NCBI RefSeq assembly: GCF_001558155.1
Contig: NZ_LOAS01000002.1
Location: 248,001 to 312,000, forward strand
DNA: 64,000 bases
Origin: Aliiruegeria sabulilitoris
Lineage (GTDB): Bacteria; Pseudomonadota; Alphaproteobacteria; Rhodobacterales; Rhodobacteraceae
Direction of reading: 5' to 3'
This document shows positions 54,140 to 62,799 of this stretch, piece by piece (positions within the stretch are counted from its first letter, which is position 1; each line of letters opens with the position of its first letter). Below the pieces are notes generated by a model. That model was not told the origin of the DNA and did not search any database. It saw only the letters and a list, made by a program, of their open reading frames with translations. Made by a program: the position numbers and the translations under genes.

Positions 54140-55024
54140 TCAAAGCCCGGCAATCATCTCCGGCAGTGTTCTGCGCAGCAGCGGCCAACCACCCGGTTTC
54201 CAGCCCAGCCCACGCAACCTGGCACAATCCATCTCGGAGACTTGTGTCACGTCAGCCGATGGCGGCAAAGGCTTCGAAGCGCCGGTAATCCGCGCCACCT
54301 CCCGAAGCAGGTCACGTCGGTCGAGCACTAGGTCCGAGAGGTTGAAGACCTGTCCGGCGAGCTTGTCGGGTGCCGCGTTCAGAAGCAGGCGGAGGGCGGA
54401 AGCGACATCGACACCGTGCACCTCGGTGGCGACCCGCGGCGTGATCTCGGCACCAGCGAGGAAATCGCGAAACAGCTCTTCCCACTTGTGCGCTTGGCCC
54501 GGCCCAGCGGGTCCATAGACGCCCGTTGCCCGAAGGCTGGCCGTTGCAATCTCCGCCCCATGCAGCCCGGCAAGCGCCTGTTCCGCCTTCCACTTCACCT
54601 GCCCATAGAGCGTATCGGGGCGCGGCGCTAGGGTCTCCTGGAGGCGTGTTCCGGCGGGCCAGTCGCCATAGACGGCACGGGAGGAGAGAAACAGGATGCG
54701 CTTCACGCCATCCCTCCGGGCAGCGTCGAAAAGGCGAAATGTGCCGGCCAGATTGGCCCGTTGGAACCCTTCCGGATCCGTTCCCTCGCCACCACGATAG
54801 CGCCCGGGCAGGTGTTGGAAAGCGAGATGGATCAAGGCATCGACCCCCTCGAGACTTGGGGGCGAAGCGCCAAGCTCGAACGGCATATGCGAGACAGGTT
54901 CGGAGAAGAAGCCCGGCCTTGGCGGGGTTCGACCCAGCGACAAGACCGTGTCCCCTGCCGTCAGTGCCTCCTCGGCCACGAAACGACCGACAAGCCCGGT
55001 TGCGCCGGTTATCGCCAGCTTCAT
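54140..55024 (-). CDS. sqdC: NAD-dependent epimerase/reductase, SqdC-like
   Basis: 294 residues of the extended SDR family: MKLAITGATGLVGRF at the N-terminus, SSRAVYGDWP and the YxxxK motif in LYGQVKWKAE. In Rhodobacter sphaeroides the sulfolipid operon has the order sqdB-sqdD-sqdC, with SqdC a reductase-like protein; the same order is seen here and the start overlaps the sqdD stop (ATGA, 55021-55024). The role of SqdC in sulfoquinovosyl diacylglycerol production is less clear than that of SqdB. The name rests mainly on gene order. Confidence 0.72.
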   Translation of the reverse strand: MKLAITGATGLVGRFVAEEALTAGDTVLSLGRTPPRPGFFSEPVSHMPFELGASPPSLEGVDALIHLAFQHLPGRYRGGEGTDPEGFQRANLAGTFRLFDAARRDGVKRILFLSSRAVYGDWPAGTRLQETLAPRPDTLYGQVKWKAEQALAGLHGAEIATASLRATGVYGPAGPGQAHKWEELFRDFLAGAEITPRVATEVHGVDVASALRLLLNAAPDKLAGQVFNLSDLVLDRRDLLREVARITGASKPLPPSADVTQVSEMDCARLRGLGWKPGGWPLLRRTLPEMIAGL

Positions 55025-55863
55025 GCCTGCGGCCCGGGCAAGGAGGCGATAAGCGGTACTGGCCCGTCCCCGGCATAGGATTTCCAAAGCGCGATCAGCG
55101 GCGCGAGCCGGTCGGCCTTGGGATGGGGGTGTTGCCAGGGTTTCTCGTATTGGAAATGCAGGATGTGGATCGATGGCCAATCCCACAGCGCCGGCATGTT
55201 GAACCACACATATTGCAGCATGTTGTCAAAGACCGTCAGCCCATGCCAGTCGGGAAAAAAGTGCTGCAGGAAAGTCTGATCAGTGCGGGGCCAGAAGGCG
55301 CCCGGCTGGTCGAGTTCTCCAAGCATGTGCTCGAAGGTCTCCATGCTCGGCCGGGCGGTGAAGACGCCGGAATTCATCCGGTGGAAATCGGCGAGGCTCT
55401 CATAGACATTCGGCGCGGCCGAAAACTCCGGGTAGCGGAACAGCCGGTCGCAGTTCTTCAGCATCAGCGCATCGGCATCGATGAAGACGACGCTTTCATA
55501 TTCCACCATCTGCCACAGCCGCAGCTTGGCGAAATTGTCGAGCGGCGTGTGGAAAGGCGGCTTCTCGCCCTTGGTGAACGGCGCTTTGCCATGCAGCCGG
55601 TCCCGCCCGTGGGCCTCGTTGAACGCATCCGAGGTGGGCAGCAGGTCGACCTGAACCAGCCGCGCACCGAGAGCCAGCAGGGGTGCCAGCTCTTCCGGGT
55701 CCGCCGCTGCCGTGTGCAGAACGACGATATCCGCATCTGTTCCGCTCAGCCGGATCGAGCGCACCAATGCCTTCGCGCCAAGCGCGTAATCGGCATTGGT
55801 GACAAGCGTGACATAGGCGTGCCGACTGCGCGCCGCCACATTGGCATGAAGCCCTTCGACCAT
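55021..55863 (-). CDS. sqdD: Glycosyltransferase family 8 (glycogenin-like), SqdD-like
   Basis: 280 residues with the GT8 layout: YVTLVTNADYALGAKALVRS, VVFIDADALMLKNCDRLF (DxD at 129-131), FHRMNSGVFTARPS and TDQTFLQHFF. In Rhodobacter sphaeroides SqdD is such a glycogenin-like protein and is thought to act with SqdB in transfer of sulfoquinovose. It starts one base after the sqdB stop and overlaps sqdC, in a tight operon. Cellular site: cytoplasmic face of the membrane where the sulfolipid is made (inferred). Confidence 0.82.
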   Translation of the reverse strand: MVEGLHANVAARSRHAYVTLVTNADYALGAKALVRSIRLSGTDADIVVLHTAAADPEELAPLLALGARLVQVDLLPTSDAFNEAHGRDRLHGKAPFTKGEKPPFHTPLDNFAKLRLWQMVEYESVVFIDADALMLKNCDRLFRYPEFSAAPNVYESLADFHRMNSGVFTARPSMETFEHMLGELDQPGAFWPRTDQTFLQHFFPDWHGLTVFDNMLQYVWFNMPALWDWPSIHILHFQYEKPWQHPHPKADRLAPLIALWKSYAGDGPVPLIASLPGPQA

Positions 55864-55864
55864 C

Positions 55865-57082
55865 TCAACCGACCGATTTCAGGTGCACCGCCTCGGGGTC
55901 GTGGACGACGCGCTTGGCGATGTCCTTTGTCCAGGCCGACACACAGGGAACGTGCTTGCGGACCACGCGGTGGGCGTATTTCTCGGCGATATGCACAACT
56001 TCGTCGAGCAGGCCGGTTTCCAGCTTGATTGGGTTCAGGCCGAGGGCGAGGAAACTGTCGTTCTTCACGATCAGTTCGTTCTCGGCGGCTTCCTTGCGCG
56101 GGTTGGGGAGGAAGGCGATCTCGGCCCCGGTCATCTTCGCGACCATCTCGGCGAGGTCGCGCACCCGGTGGGTTTCGGTCATCTGGTTGAAGATCTTCAC
56201 CCGGTCGCCGCGCTCGGGCGCATCGGACAGCGCAAGCTCGATGCAGCGCACCGTGTCCTGAATGTGAATGAAGGCGCGTGTCTGCCCTCCCGTTCCATGC
56301 ACCGTCAGCGGGTACTTGATCGCGGCCTGGATCAGGAAGCGGTTGAGCACGGTTCCGTAGTCGCCGTCATAGTCGAATCGGTTGATGAGCTGCTCATGGC
56401 GCGCGGTCTGATCGGTATTGGTGCCCCAGACGATGCCCTGATGCAGGTCCGTGACGCGCAGCCCGTCATTCTGGGCATAGAACTGGAACAGGATCTGATC
56501 GAGCGACTTGGTCATGTGATAGACCGAGCCGGGTTTCGTCGGATAAAGGATCTCCATTCCCTTGGCGCCGCTATCCGTTTCAACCGACACATCCAGATAC
56601 CCCTCCGGGATCGGTGCGCCGATGGTCGAGTAGCCGTAAACGCCCATCGTTCCCAGATGCACCAGATGCGCGTCGATCTCGGTTTCCACCATCGCGGTCA
56701 GCAGGTTATGCGTGGCGCTGACATTGTTGTCGACGGTGTAGACCTTGTGGCGATCCGACTTCATCGAATAGGGCGCGGCGCGCTGCTCGGCGAAATGTAT
56801 GATCGCGTCCGGCTTCATCTCGGCCAGCCACTGCTTCAGGCGTTGGTATTCCTTGGCCAGGTCCAGCAGGTGGAACGCGATCTCGTTGCCCGAGACCTCG
56901 CGCCAGATCCGGCAGCGCTCCTGGATGGAATCCATCGGGGTCAGGGACTGCACGCCAAGCTCGGTGTCGATCCAGCGGCGCGACAGGTTGTCGATGATAT
57001 GCACCTCGTGACCGAGATTGGACAGGTGCAGCGACGTTGGCCAGCCACAAAAACCATCTCCCCCAAGAACCGCAATACGCAT
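55865..57082 (-). CDS. sqdB: UDP-sulfoquinovose synthase
   Basis: 405 residues matching SQD1/SqdB closely: MRIAVLGGDGFCGWPTSLHL, then DNLSRRWIDTELGVQSLTP, catalytic Thr145 (HLGTMGVYGY) and Tyr188/Lys192 (YHMTKSLD). It makes UDP-sulfoquinovose from UDP-glucose and sulfite, the head-group donor for the sulfolipid SQDG. The start at 57082 has AAGGAGG upstream. It leads the sqdB-sqdD-sqdC operon; sqdA is not in the window, as in Rhodobacter where it lies apart. Confidence 0.95.
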   Translation of the reverse strand: MRIAVLGGDGFCGWPTSLHLSNLGHEVHIIDNLSRRWIDTELGVQSLTPMDSIQERCRIWREVSGNEIAFHLLDLAKEYQRLKQWLAEMKPDAIIHFAEQRAAPYSMKSDRHKVYTVDNNVSATHNLLTAMVETEIDAHLVHLGTMGVYGYSTIGAPIPEGYLDVSVETDSGAKGMEILYPTKPGSVYHMTKSLDQILFQFYAQNDGLRVTDLHQGIVWGTNTDQTARHEQLINRFDYDGDYGTVLNRFLIQAAIKYPLTVHGTGGQTRAFIHIQDTVRCIELALSDAPERGDRVKIFNQMTETHRVRDLAEMVAKMTGAEIAFLPNPRKEAAENELIVKNDSFLALGLNPIKLETGLLDEVVHIAEKYAHRVVRKHVPCVSAWTKDIAKRVVHDPEAVHLKSVG

Positions 57083-57366
57083 CACATCCTCCTTCGCGGC
57101 ATCGCCGACGATCAAATTTCCTAGATGACCAGATCGCATAAAGTGGCGCGCAAGTCTTGTCGAATGAAAGAAATGCGACAATCTCTAGCGCCCTTTCGCA
57201 CATAGAGCGCAATTTACGCCCAATCCCTCACCCTGGCGCACATTGTTTCGGAGGTTTCGAAAGCCTGTGCGTTTTCGCGAAACGACAAGGGGCAACATTT
57301 TTCGGCTCCCGATCCGGCGCTTCAACGGTTAGCTTGCCGGGGTCATTCCCTTTGAGAGCCCTTTTC

Positions 57367-57888
57367 ATGTCGGATACATCTTCCCGCCTGCTCCGCGCCC
57401 TGCGCGACCTCGCCATCGCCCTGATCAATGCGACGCTGATCCTCGTTCTGCTCTGCCTGATCCTTGGCTGGAAGCTGCTCGACCGGGTGGACAACGTCGC
57501 GGCGAATTTCGCCCGCAACATTGTCAGCGTGGAGCCACTTCGGGGCGATGTTCAGTCCATGACAACGGAAATCGCCGCGCTCCGCTCGGACCTCGCCGCG
57601 ATACGAGAGAATTCGGGCCAAGCAACGTCGGAGGCCGCACAAGCTGTTGCGACCCGTCTGGAAAGCGTCGAGGCGCGGATAGAGACGGTCGATGACAGGA
57701 TGACGGCATTCCGGGAGCGTGTTCAGTCCATCGAACTGGACCCGGAGGTTCTGGCGGCACGTGCGGTGGAAACCGCGGCCAACCAGTTCGTGATCTCGGC
57801 GGGACAGCTTGCGGGCTGCGAGATGCCGGCAGCAGCGGCGTTGAAGCCGCTCGTGCCGGCATCCGGCGTTTCTTCGGGCGCCAACTGA
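57367..57888 (+). CDS. Membrane-anchored coiled-coil protein, unknown function
   Basis: 173 residues. One membrane helix at about 18-38 (IALINATLILVLLCLILGWK) is followed by a region predicted to be coiled coil (about 60-130; heptads such as TRLESVEARIETVDDRM) and a short Ala-rich tail. I do not recognise a family. The gene runs toward the minus-strand secreted Pro-rich protein and is separated by 284 bp from divergent sqdB. The single-helix/coiled-coil layout suggests a scaffold in the inner membrane. Confidence 0.7.
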   Translation: MSDTSSRLLRALRDLAIALINATLILVLLCLILGWKLLDRVDNVAANFARNIVSVEPLRGDVQSMTTEIAALRSDLAAIRENSGQATSEAAQAVATRLESVEARIETVDDRMTAFRERVQSIELDPEVLAARAVETAANQFVISAGQLAGCEMPAAAALKPLVPASGVSSGAN

Positions 57889-57900
57889 CGCCCACCTTCG

Positions 57901-58689
57901 TCAGGAACGCAGCAGAAGGGCGGAACTGTCCAGCGCCGCAGCAATCGTCCGGTAATGCTCCGCATGTTCTTGCGAGCGGGACGAGGAGCGCAGCAACAGC
58001 GCGCTGGCTTCCTCCAGGATTGCCGCCGTTTCGGCAACCGCCGCCGCCTGGGCCTCGGGTTTCACCGCGATCAGCGGGCGGCTGGTGGAAACGGGGTTGG
58101 GGCCCGGCGTCTTGACGCGAATACGCGGCTGGGAGCGGTCCCGGTTCTCCCGGGCGACCTTTTCGATCTTGCGCGATGCATCGTCGAGCACCTTGCGGAT
58201 CTCGTCATTCGCCGTGCCCGCCGGCAGCGTCGTCGCAATCCAGTCCAGCCGCTCGCCCATGCAATCGACGAGATACGCCTTGGGCAGGGCCTCGCAGAAC
58301 GAGACTGCTGCGCTGATCGACGTCGCGATATTCGCGGCCAGCGTGGCGTCGAGCGGCAGAACCTGGTTCGACTGATCCACCCCGAAGACCGGGATGACGC
58401 CAGGCAGGGACTCATGGATATTGGAGAAGCTGCTCCGAGAAAGGGAATTGTCTGGCGATGACACCGGAGGGGGCGTCGGTGTGGGGGTTGGATCGGGCGT
58501 CGTCACCGGAGGGGTCGTTGGTGTGGTAGGCACATCCGGTGTTGTCACCGGAGGGGGCGTCGGCGTTACATCCGGAAAATCATCCGGAACTTGCTGGGCC
58601 GTTGCGGCGAATGCGCAAAGAACAAAAAGCGCCCCGGCGGCGGCGCGCGACAGCAGGCGGAGAGCGGCAGAAACGGGTTCAGAAAACAT
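57901..58689 (-). CDS. Secreted protein with Pro/Thr repeats, unknown function
   Basis: 262 residues from ATG 58689. A signal peptide (LLSRAAAGALFVLCAFAATA) is followed by a Pro/Thr/Asp-rich segment of three 14-residue units (PPVTTPD-type), then a helical domain with two cysteines (SFCEALP; VDCMGE) that could form a disulfide, and a C-terminal Ala-rich helix. No known family. Its start overlaps the end of the beta-barrel gene by 11 bp, so both are in one operon. It may sit in the periplasm, the repeat acting as a flexible linker. Confidence 0.7.
   Translation of the reverse strand: MFSEPVSAALRLLSRAAAGALFVLCAFAATAQQVPDDFPDVTPTPPPVTTPDVPTTPTTPPVTTPDPTPTPTPPPVSSPDNSLSRSSFSNIHESLPGVIPVFGVDQSNQVLPLDATLAANIATSISAAVSFCEALPKAYLVDCMGERLDWIATTLPAGTANDEIRKVLDDASRKIEKVARENRDRSQPRIRVKTPGPNPVSTSRPLIAVKPEAQAAAVAETAAILEEASALLLRSSSRSQEHAEHYRTIAAALDSSALLLRS
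58462..58585. repeat. Tandem 42-bp repeats coding for the Pro/Thr linker
   Basis: Units start at 58462, 58504 and 58546 with exact 42-bp spacing. The CACCGGAGGGG(G) core and the following GTCG(T/G)TGG-like part recur; the units diverge in their ends. They code for the 14-residue PPVTTPD-type linker of the secreted protein and are likely to vary in copy number among strains. Confidence 0.75.
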
Positions 58690-59476
58690 TGCGAGCGATC
58701 CAGTTGACCGAGAAGATGACACGTTGCCGATCGTCCTGATCGAACGCGTCACTCAGGATGAGATTGAGGCCGACACTTTCGAGCCCCGGCAGACGGAACG
58801 AGGCGCCAAGATCCACGTTGTCGCCGTTATAGGCGACGGACGTTCCGAAATGCTCGGTAAGACCGATCCCGGCACCGGCAAACACGCCCGATTCCGTGCC
58901 GAACTCCCGCACCCGGTTGCCCGCACCAAGGGTGAGCATGAGCGGGTAGACATCGCCTGCGATACGCACCAGCGGGAAGGTCGTCAGGGTACCCGAGAGA
59001 GAAAGCTCATCGTCTTCGGAGTCGGCGTCGCCCCAGGGCCCGATACGGCTGACCCCAAGGCCGAGATAGGTCGGGATACCGCCCTGATCGAGCCGCTTGG
59101 AGGCGCGTACGCTCAGAAAGCCGGAATCGCCGAAATCATCCTGCAGCGAGGTTATATGCGCAGCGAATTGCAGGTCGAACAGGTCGTCGCCCACGCCGAT
59201 ACCGAAACCGAAGGCGGCGGAGCCGTCGGGATCGTCGCGAACGCCGTTGCGCTTGTCGGTGAAGGCGACCGAGGCAAAAACCAACCCGTCAGGCGCCACG
59301 GTCGCGGCAGGAATACCCAGCAAGGTCATGTTCTTCTTGTAGGCTTTCACCTTCTCTTCGTAGCTGAACGCCTCCTGCCCGATGGCCATGGCGGGCAGGG
59401 CAGACAGCAACAGCGCCAAAACAAGGCGCGCCGGGCGGAATTGGAACAGCCGGTTACGGCCAGACGAGCGGGTCAT
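58679..59476 (-). CDS. Predicted outer-membrane beta-barrel protein
   Basis: 265 residues with a signal peptide ending AIGQEA and alternating hydrophobic beta-strand patterns throughout (FGFGIGVGDDLFDLQFAAHI; LVRIAGDVYPLMLTLGAGN; VFAGAGIGLTEHFGTSVAY). The last residue is phenylalanine (IARNVF), the usual outer-membrane targeting signal. No specific family. It is in the same operon as the Pro-rich secreted protein and downstream of the caspase-like gene, and may be the outer-membrane part of a multi-protein assembly. Confidence 0.72.
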   Translation of the reverse strand: MTRSSGRNRLFQFRPARLVLALLLSALPAMAIGQEAFSYEEKVKAYKKNMTLLGIPAATVAPDGLVFASVAFTDKRNGVRDDPDGSAAFGFGIGVGDDLFDLQFAAHITSLQDDFGDSGFLSVRASKRLDQGGIPTYLGLGVSRIGPWGDADSEDDELSLSGTLTTFPLVRIAGDVYPLMLTLGAGNRVREFGTESGVFAGAGIGLTEHFGTSVAYNGDNVDLGASFRLPGLESVGLNLILSDAFDQDDRQRVIFSVNWIARNVF

Positions 59477-59595
59477 GTAAGTCTCCGGAGCTTGCGTCCA
59501 TATGGGTCCGCAACGAGACTGCCCGGATTCTGCTTGCGCACAAACGAAATTGACGCTGCGAAACCCTTAAATCCCGGCAGTTTGGCAAAAAGGTA

Positions 59596-61095
59596 TCACT
59601 CCTCCAGACCATAGGCCCGCCGCAGACCACGGTTTGTTCCCGGACCGAAGGATCCGTCTATTGCGCCGGAATAGAATTCCCGTTCCTGAAGCCGACGCTG
59701 CAGAGCTGCGCGAGTTTCCCTCTGGAACAGTTCCGGCTTCTGCTGAAGCGTCACCAGTACTTCCGTCACCCCAGCTCGAAGCGCCGCATAGAGGTAGTTC
59801 GCAGCATCTTCCGGCCCCTTGCCCGGCACCTGTCCGCGGTCGATCAACACGGCAAAATTATGCTGCGCTTTCGGGTGGCGCTGGTTGGCTGCCCGCTCGA
59901 AATATTCCAGCGCCTTCGACACATCGGGATCGAACCCGAGCATGCCGTGGAAATAGAAGAAGCCGACATCGTTGAGTGCATCGGCATATTCCTGATCCGC
60001 CGAGGCCATGTAGAGCGCCTTTGCCCGCGCGGGATCGGGCAGCACGAGGACTCCCTCCTCGTAGATGCGGGCAAGCTCGAACTGCGCCTGCGGATCGCCC
60101 GCCTCCGCGGCTCTCGAATACCACGATACGGCATCTGCGGGACGGAAATCGCCTCCCCGATCCAGCCGGCGCGCAGCGAGCGCGACCATTGAGCGGGTGT
60201 CGCCCGTTTCGGCAAGCGCGACCAGTTCCGGCTCGCGCTCTTTCGGCAGCGAAGACCACGCGGCAACCAGGTCATCGACCGGCAGAGCCTGCTGGCCTTC
60301 GTCGGGCCCGGCGAGGTAGAAGGGGACGCCCGAGAGCGAGCCATAGGAATAGGGCTCCTGCCGGTTCCCGGTCTGCTCCAGGACCTTGTCGCGCACCTGA
60401 CGGAACATCAGGCTGATTTCCAACCCCGGCTGTGGCAGCGTTTCGATCAGCGCGCGCGCGAAGGGGCTGTTGGTGCCAGCACCGTCCAGCGCAACCGACC
60501 CATCCTTGGCCGCGTAGGAGACCAGCGTTCCCCGGTCCGGCGCGGAGGCAGCCAGCCCGCCGCCTGCCATGACGAGACCGCGCCCGCCGGCCGCATCCAC
60601 CTGTTCGGCGGAACTCGCAAGGGAAATCCCGCCGCCGAAGGGATTGTTCCGGCAGGCATCTAGAATGACGATTCGCATCTTGCGGGCCCGGTCAACCACG
60701 GCAAGCAGGCTGTCGAGCGAAATGGCCTGCCGTCTCAGATCGTCATTGGAGCGCGGCTGCACATCGACCGGCAACAGGAAATTTTCGCCCTGCACCTGCA
60801 CGCCATGACCAGCGAAATAGATCAGGGCAAGCTCGGCGGTCTCGGAGCGAAAGGCAAAATCCTCCAGCGTCTTCAGCAGCGACTGCAAGGGCGCATCGAC
60901 GACTTCCGTCACCTTGAAGCCGATGCCTTCCAGCGTTTCGGCCACGGCGGTGGCATCGCGCACCGGGTTGTCGAGCGCTTCGACATGCTCGTAATTCCCC
61001 ATGCCGATCACCAAAGCGACACGCTCTGCCGCGCCAAGAGCGGGCAGCGGCGCGATGATGGCGATCGCGAACAGGATTCGTGTCAGAATGGACAT
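59596..61095 (-). CDS. Caspase-like (peptidase C14) protein with Sel1 repeats and C-terminal peptidoglycan-binding motif
   Basis: 499 residues from ATG 61095 (GGAG upstream). A signal peptide is followed by the metacaspase-like domain: RVALVIGMGNYEHVEALDNP, FAGHGVQ with His97, and ILDACRNNPF with Cys148, the catalytic pair. Sel1-type helical repeats occupy about 290-430 (AGDPQAQFELARIYEEG; RHPKAQHNFAVLIDRG), and the C-terminus (about 455-499) resembles a peptidoglycan-binding repeat (FYSGAIDGSFGPGTNRGLRR). The signal peptide and wall-binding end place the protease in the periplasm, unusual for a caspase-like enzyme. Its substrate is unknown. Confidence 0.88.
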   Translation of the reverse strand: MSILTRILFAIAIIAPLPALGAAERVALVIGMGNYEHVEALDNPVRDATAVAETLEGIGFKVTEVVDAPLQSLLKTLEDFAFRSETAELALIYFAGHGVQVQGENFLLPVDVQPRSNDDLRRQAISLDSLLAVVDRARKMRIVILDACRNNPFGGGISLASSAEQVDAAGGRGLVMAGGGLAASAPDRGTLVSYAAKDGSVALDGAGTNSPFARALIETLPQPGLEISLMFRQVRDKVLEQTGNRQEPYSYGSLSGVPFYLAGPDEGQQALPVDDLVAAWSSLPKEREPELVALAETGDTRSMVALAARRLDRGGDFRPADAVSWYSRAAEAGDPQAQFELARIYEEGVLVLPDPARAKALYMASADQEYADALNDVGFFYFHGMLGFDPDVSKALEYFERAANQRHPKAQHNFAVLIDRGQVPGKGPEDAANYLYAALRAGVTEVLVTLQQKPELFQRETRAALQRRLQEREFYSGAIDGSFGPGTNRGLRRAYGLEE

Positions 61096-61128
61096 GAGCG
61101 ACTCCATTTCAAGCGGGACTTTCCGCCC

Positions 61129-62016
61129 CTATAATAACCCGGCTGCGCGCCATTCGAGGACTTTTTCCTTGCTCACTTCGAAATGCATGGAATCCTCGCG
61201 CCGGAAGCCCGCGCCCCAGATCCAGCCTTCCTCGTGGAAGAAATCTGCCATGATGGTCAGGCCCAGCTGGGTCGTGCCATCGGTAAACGCGTCCAGCCTG
61301 TCGCCGATCTTGAGATCGACCGACAAGCCGAAGGAATGGGTCGAGACGCTGGTCGATCCACGGATCCGGCGCACGCAGAGCGAGCCGGCGGTCTGGATCA
61401 TGTCATGCAGCTTGGGGTCGACCTTCTCGACCTCGCCAAAGACCCGGCGAAGCGACTCGATTGCCGGCTCCAGCATCTGCACCCGGATCGGCCCTACCTG
61501 TTCCACACGTAGTTTCGATTTCAGGTCCGGGTTCTGCATCGGCTGGCAATCGTCGGTCAGAACCTGCCGCGGCGGCCCCAGAAGCTCGGTCAGGAATCGA
61601 GGCGAGGCGACGGTCAGCGGCTTGTTGAACGCGGTCCGGTCGATCCATTCGACCACCTGCGTGTAATCGCTGGCCGACATTTCCCCGATGGGCGCCCGGC
61701 TGCCGCCCTGCGGCACGCTGGTGCGGCCGCCGAACATGATCGCCTGGGCGACCTCGGCCTCGAGCTTCTGCACCCGCGTGTTGAGTTTCTGGATCGTCTC
61801 GTTCAGCGCCTCGATACTGTCCTGCAGCTCGAACACCGTGCTCTCCCGGTCCATGTTCTCCAGGATGATATCCTCGATCGCGATGACGATGCTCCGCATG
61901 TCCGCATCAGGCCCCAGCATCTGGGGACGGCCGCTGAACGCCTTGGGCAACACGATCCACAGGACAGGCGCAATCAGGAGCGCTACCGCGATGATGATTG
62001 CCGGAAGCAAACGCAT
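61129..62016 (-). CDS. Membrane-anchored M15-type (VanY-like) peptidase
   Basis: 295 residues. An N-terminal helix (about 5-23) is followed by a coiled coil (about 55-95) and a C-terminal domain with the zinc-ligand pattern of D-Ala-D-Ala carboxypeptidase/endolysin-like M15 enzymes: STHSFGLSVDLKIG (His227, Asp234) and RREDSMHFEV (His278). It likely cleaves peptidoglycan stem peptides from the periplasmic side. It is 33 bp upstream of the caspase-like gene on the same strand, divergent from the OmpA-like gene. Conserved catalytic residues appear intact. Confidence 0.8.
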   Translation of the reverse strand: MRLLPAIIIAVALLIAPVLWIVLPKAFSGRPQMLGPDADMRSIVIAIEDIILENMDRESTVFELQDSIEALNETIQKLNTRVQKLEAEVAQAIMFGGRTSVPQGGSRAPIGEMSASDYTQVVEWIDRTAFNKPLTVASPRFLTELLGPPRQVLTDDCQPMQNPDLKSKLRVEQVGPIRVQMLEPAIESLRRVFGEVEKVDPKLHDMIQTAGSLCVRRIRGSTSVSTHSFGLSVDLKIGDRLDAFTDGTTQLGLTIMADFFHEEGWIWGAGFRREDSMHFEVSKEKVLEWRAAGLL

Positions 62017-62180
62017 TTCTTCATCCTGTCACTTCATCAAATCTGTTCTTCACATACTAAACGCGCCGCGCCCATAGCATGCAAGCACAGAGAGTTTTCA
62101 CAAGGCGCTCAATGACGTTGCCGCAAATAGGGCAGTGGTATAACCTGATTTCAGTTTTAAGCATGCATTGGGAGAGTCCC

Positions 62181-62750
62181 ATGACCCACAAGACCGTACT
62201 GGCTGCCCTGTGCCTCGCAATTTCCAGCCTGGCAGTTCCGGCGATTGCTCAAAGTACCGACGCGTCGGAGCAGACCGCGGAGGAGCTTCAGGAAATTTTC
62301 GAGCAGCAAAAAACACGCGGGCTGGTGATTGCCCCCGCACCGGGCACCGATACCGCCCCCGCCACGTCTCAGGCGCAGGTTGCCAAGGCATCCGTTTATA
62401 CGCCGGTGGACGCGGGCACAGAGATCAACGTGCGTATCTCCTTTGATTTCGACTCCGCGCTGCTGCGCGAGGACCAGATGCCCAAGCTCGCCACCCTGTG
62501 CGAGGCGATGACCAACATGTCCGGACAGGTGTTCCGGATCGTCGGTCACACCGACTCCAAGGGCAGCGAAGTCTATAACCAGAACCTGTCCCTTCTGCGG
62601 GCCTCCGAGGTGAAACGCTACATGGTCAATACCTGCGGCATCGAGGAAGAGCGCCTTCTGGCCATCGGCGCCGGCGAAACCCACCCCGTCAACGACGGTG
62701 ACACGACCGCCGACGAGAATCGCCGGGTTGAATTCCAGCTTATCAGTTGA
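62181..62750 (+). CDS. OmpA-family protein
   Basis: 189 residues from ATG 62181 (GGGAGAG upstream). A signal peptide (VLAALCLAISSLAVPAIAQ) and a short linker lead to the OmpA C-domain at about 85-185: ISFDFDSALLREDQMPKLAT, GHTDSKGSEVYNQNLSLLRA and GAGETHPVNDGDTTADENRR, the peptidoglycan-binding signature. No lipoprotein cysteine, so it is a periplasmic wall-binding protein. A kinase gene follows 49 bp later on the same strand, probably in one operon. Confidence 0.9.
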   Translation: MTHKTVLAALCLAISSLAVPAIAQSTDASEQTAEELQEIFEQQKTRGLVIAPAPGTDTAPATSQAQVAKASVYTPVDAGTEINVRISFDFDSALLREDQMPKLATLCEAMTNMSGQVFRIVGHTDSKGSEVYNQNLSLLRASEVKRYMVNTCGIEEERLLAIGAGETHPVNDGDTTADENRRVEFQLIS

Positions 62751-62799
62751 TCCCGAGAGCGCCGTCCGGAAGGAATAAGCGCATGGCAGCGACACGACA

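Noticed and set aside
58462-58585. Repeat array as CRISPR
   Set aside because: No constant repeat with unique spacers; the 42-bp units are contiguous, in frame and coding.
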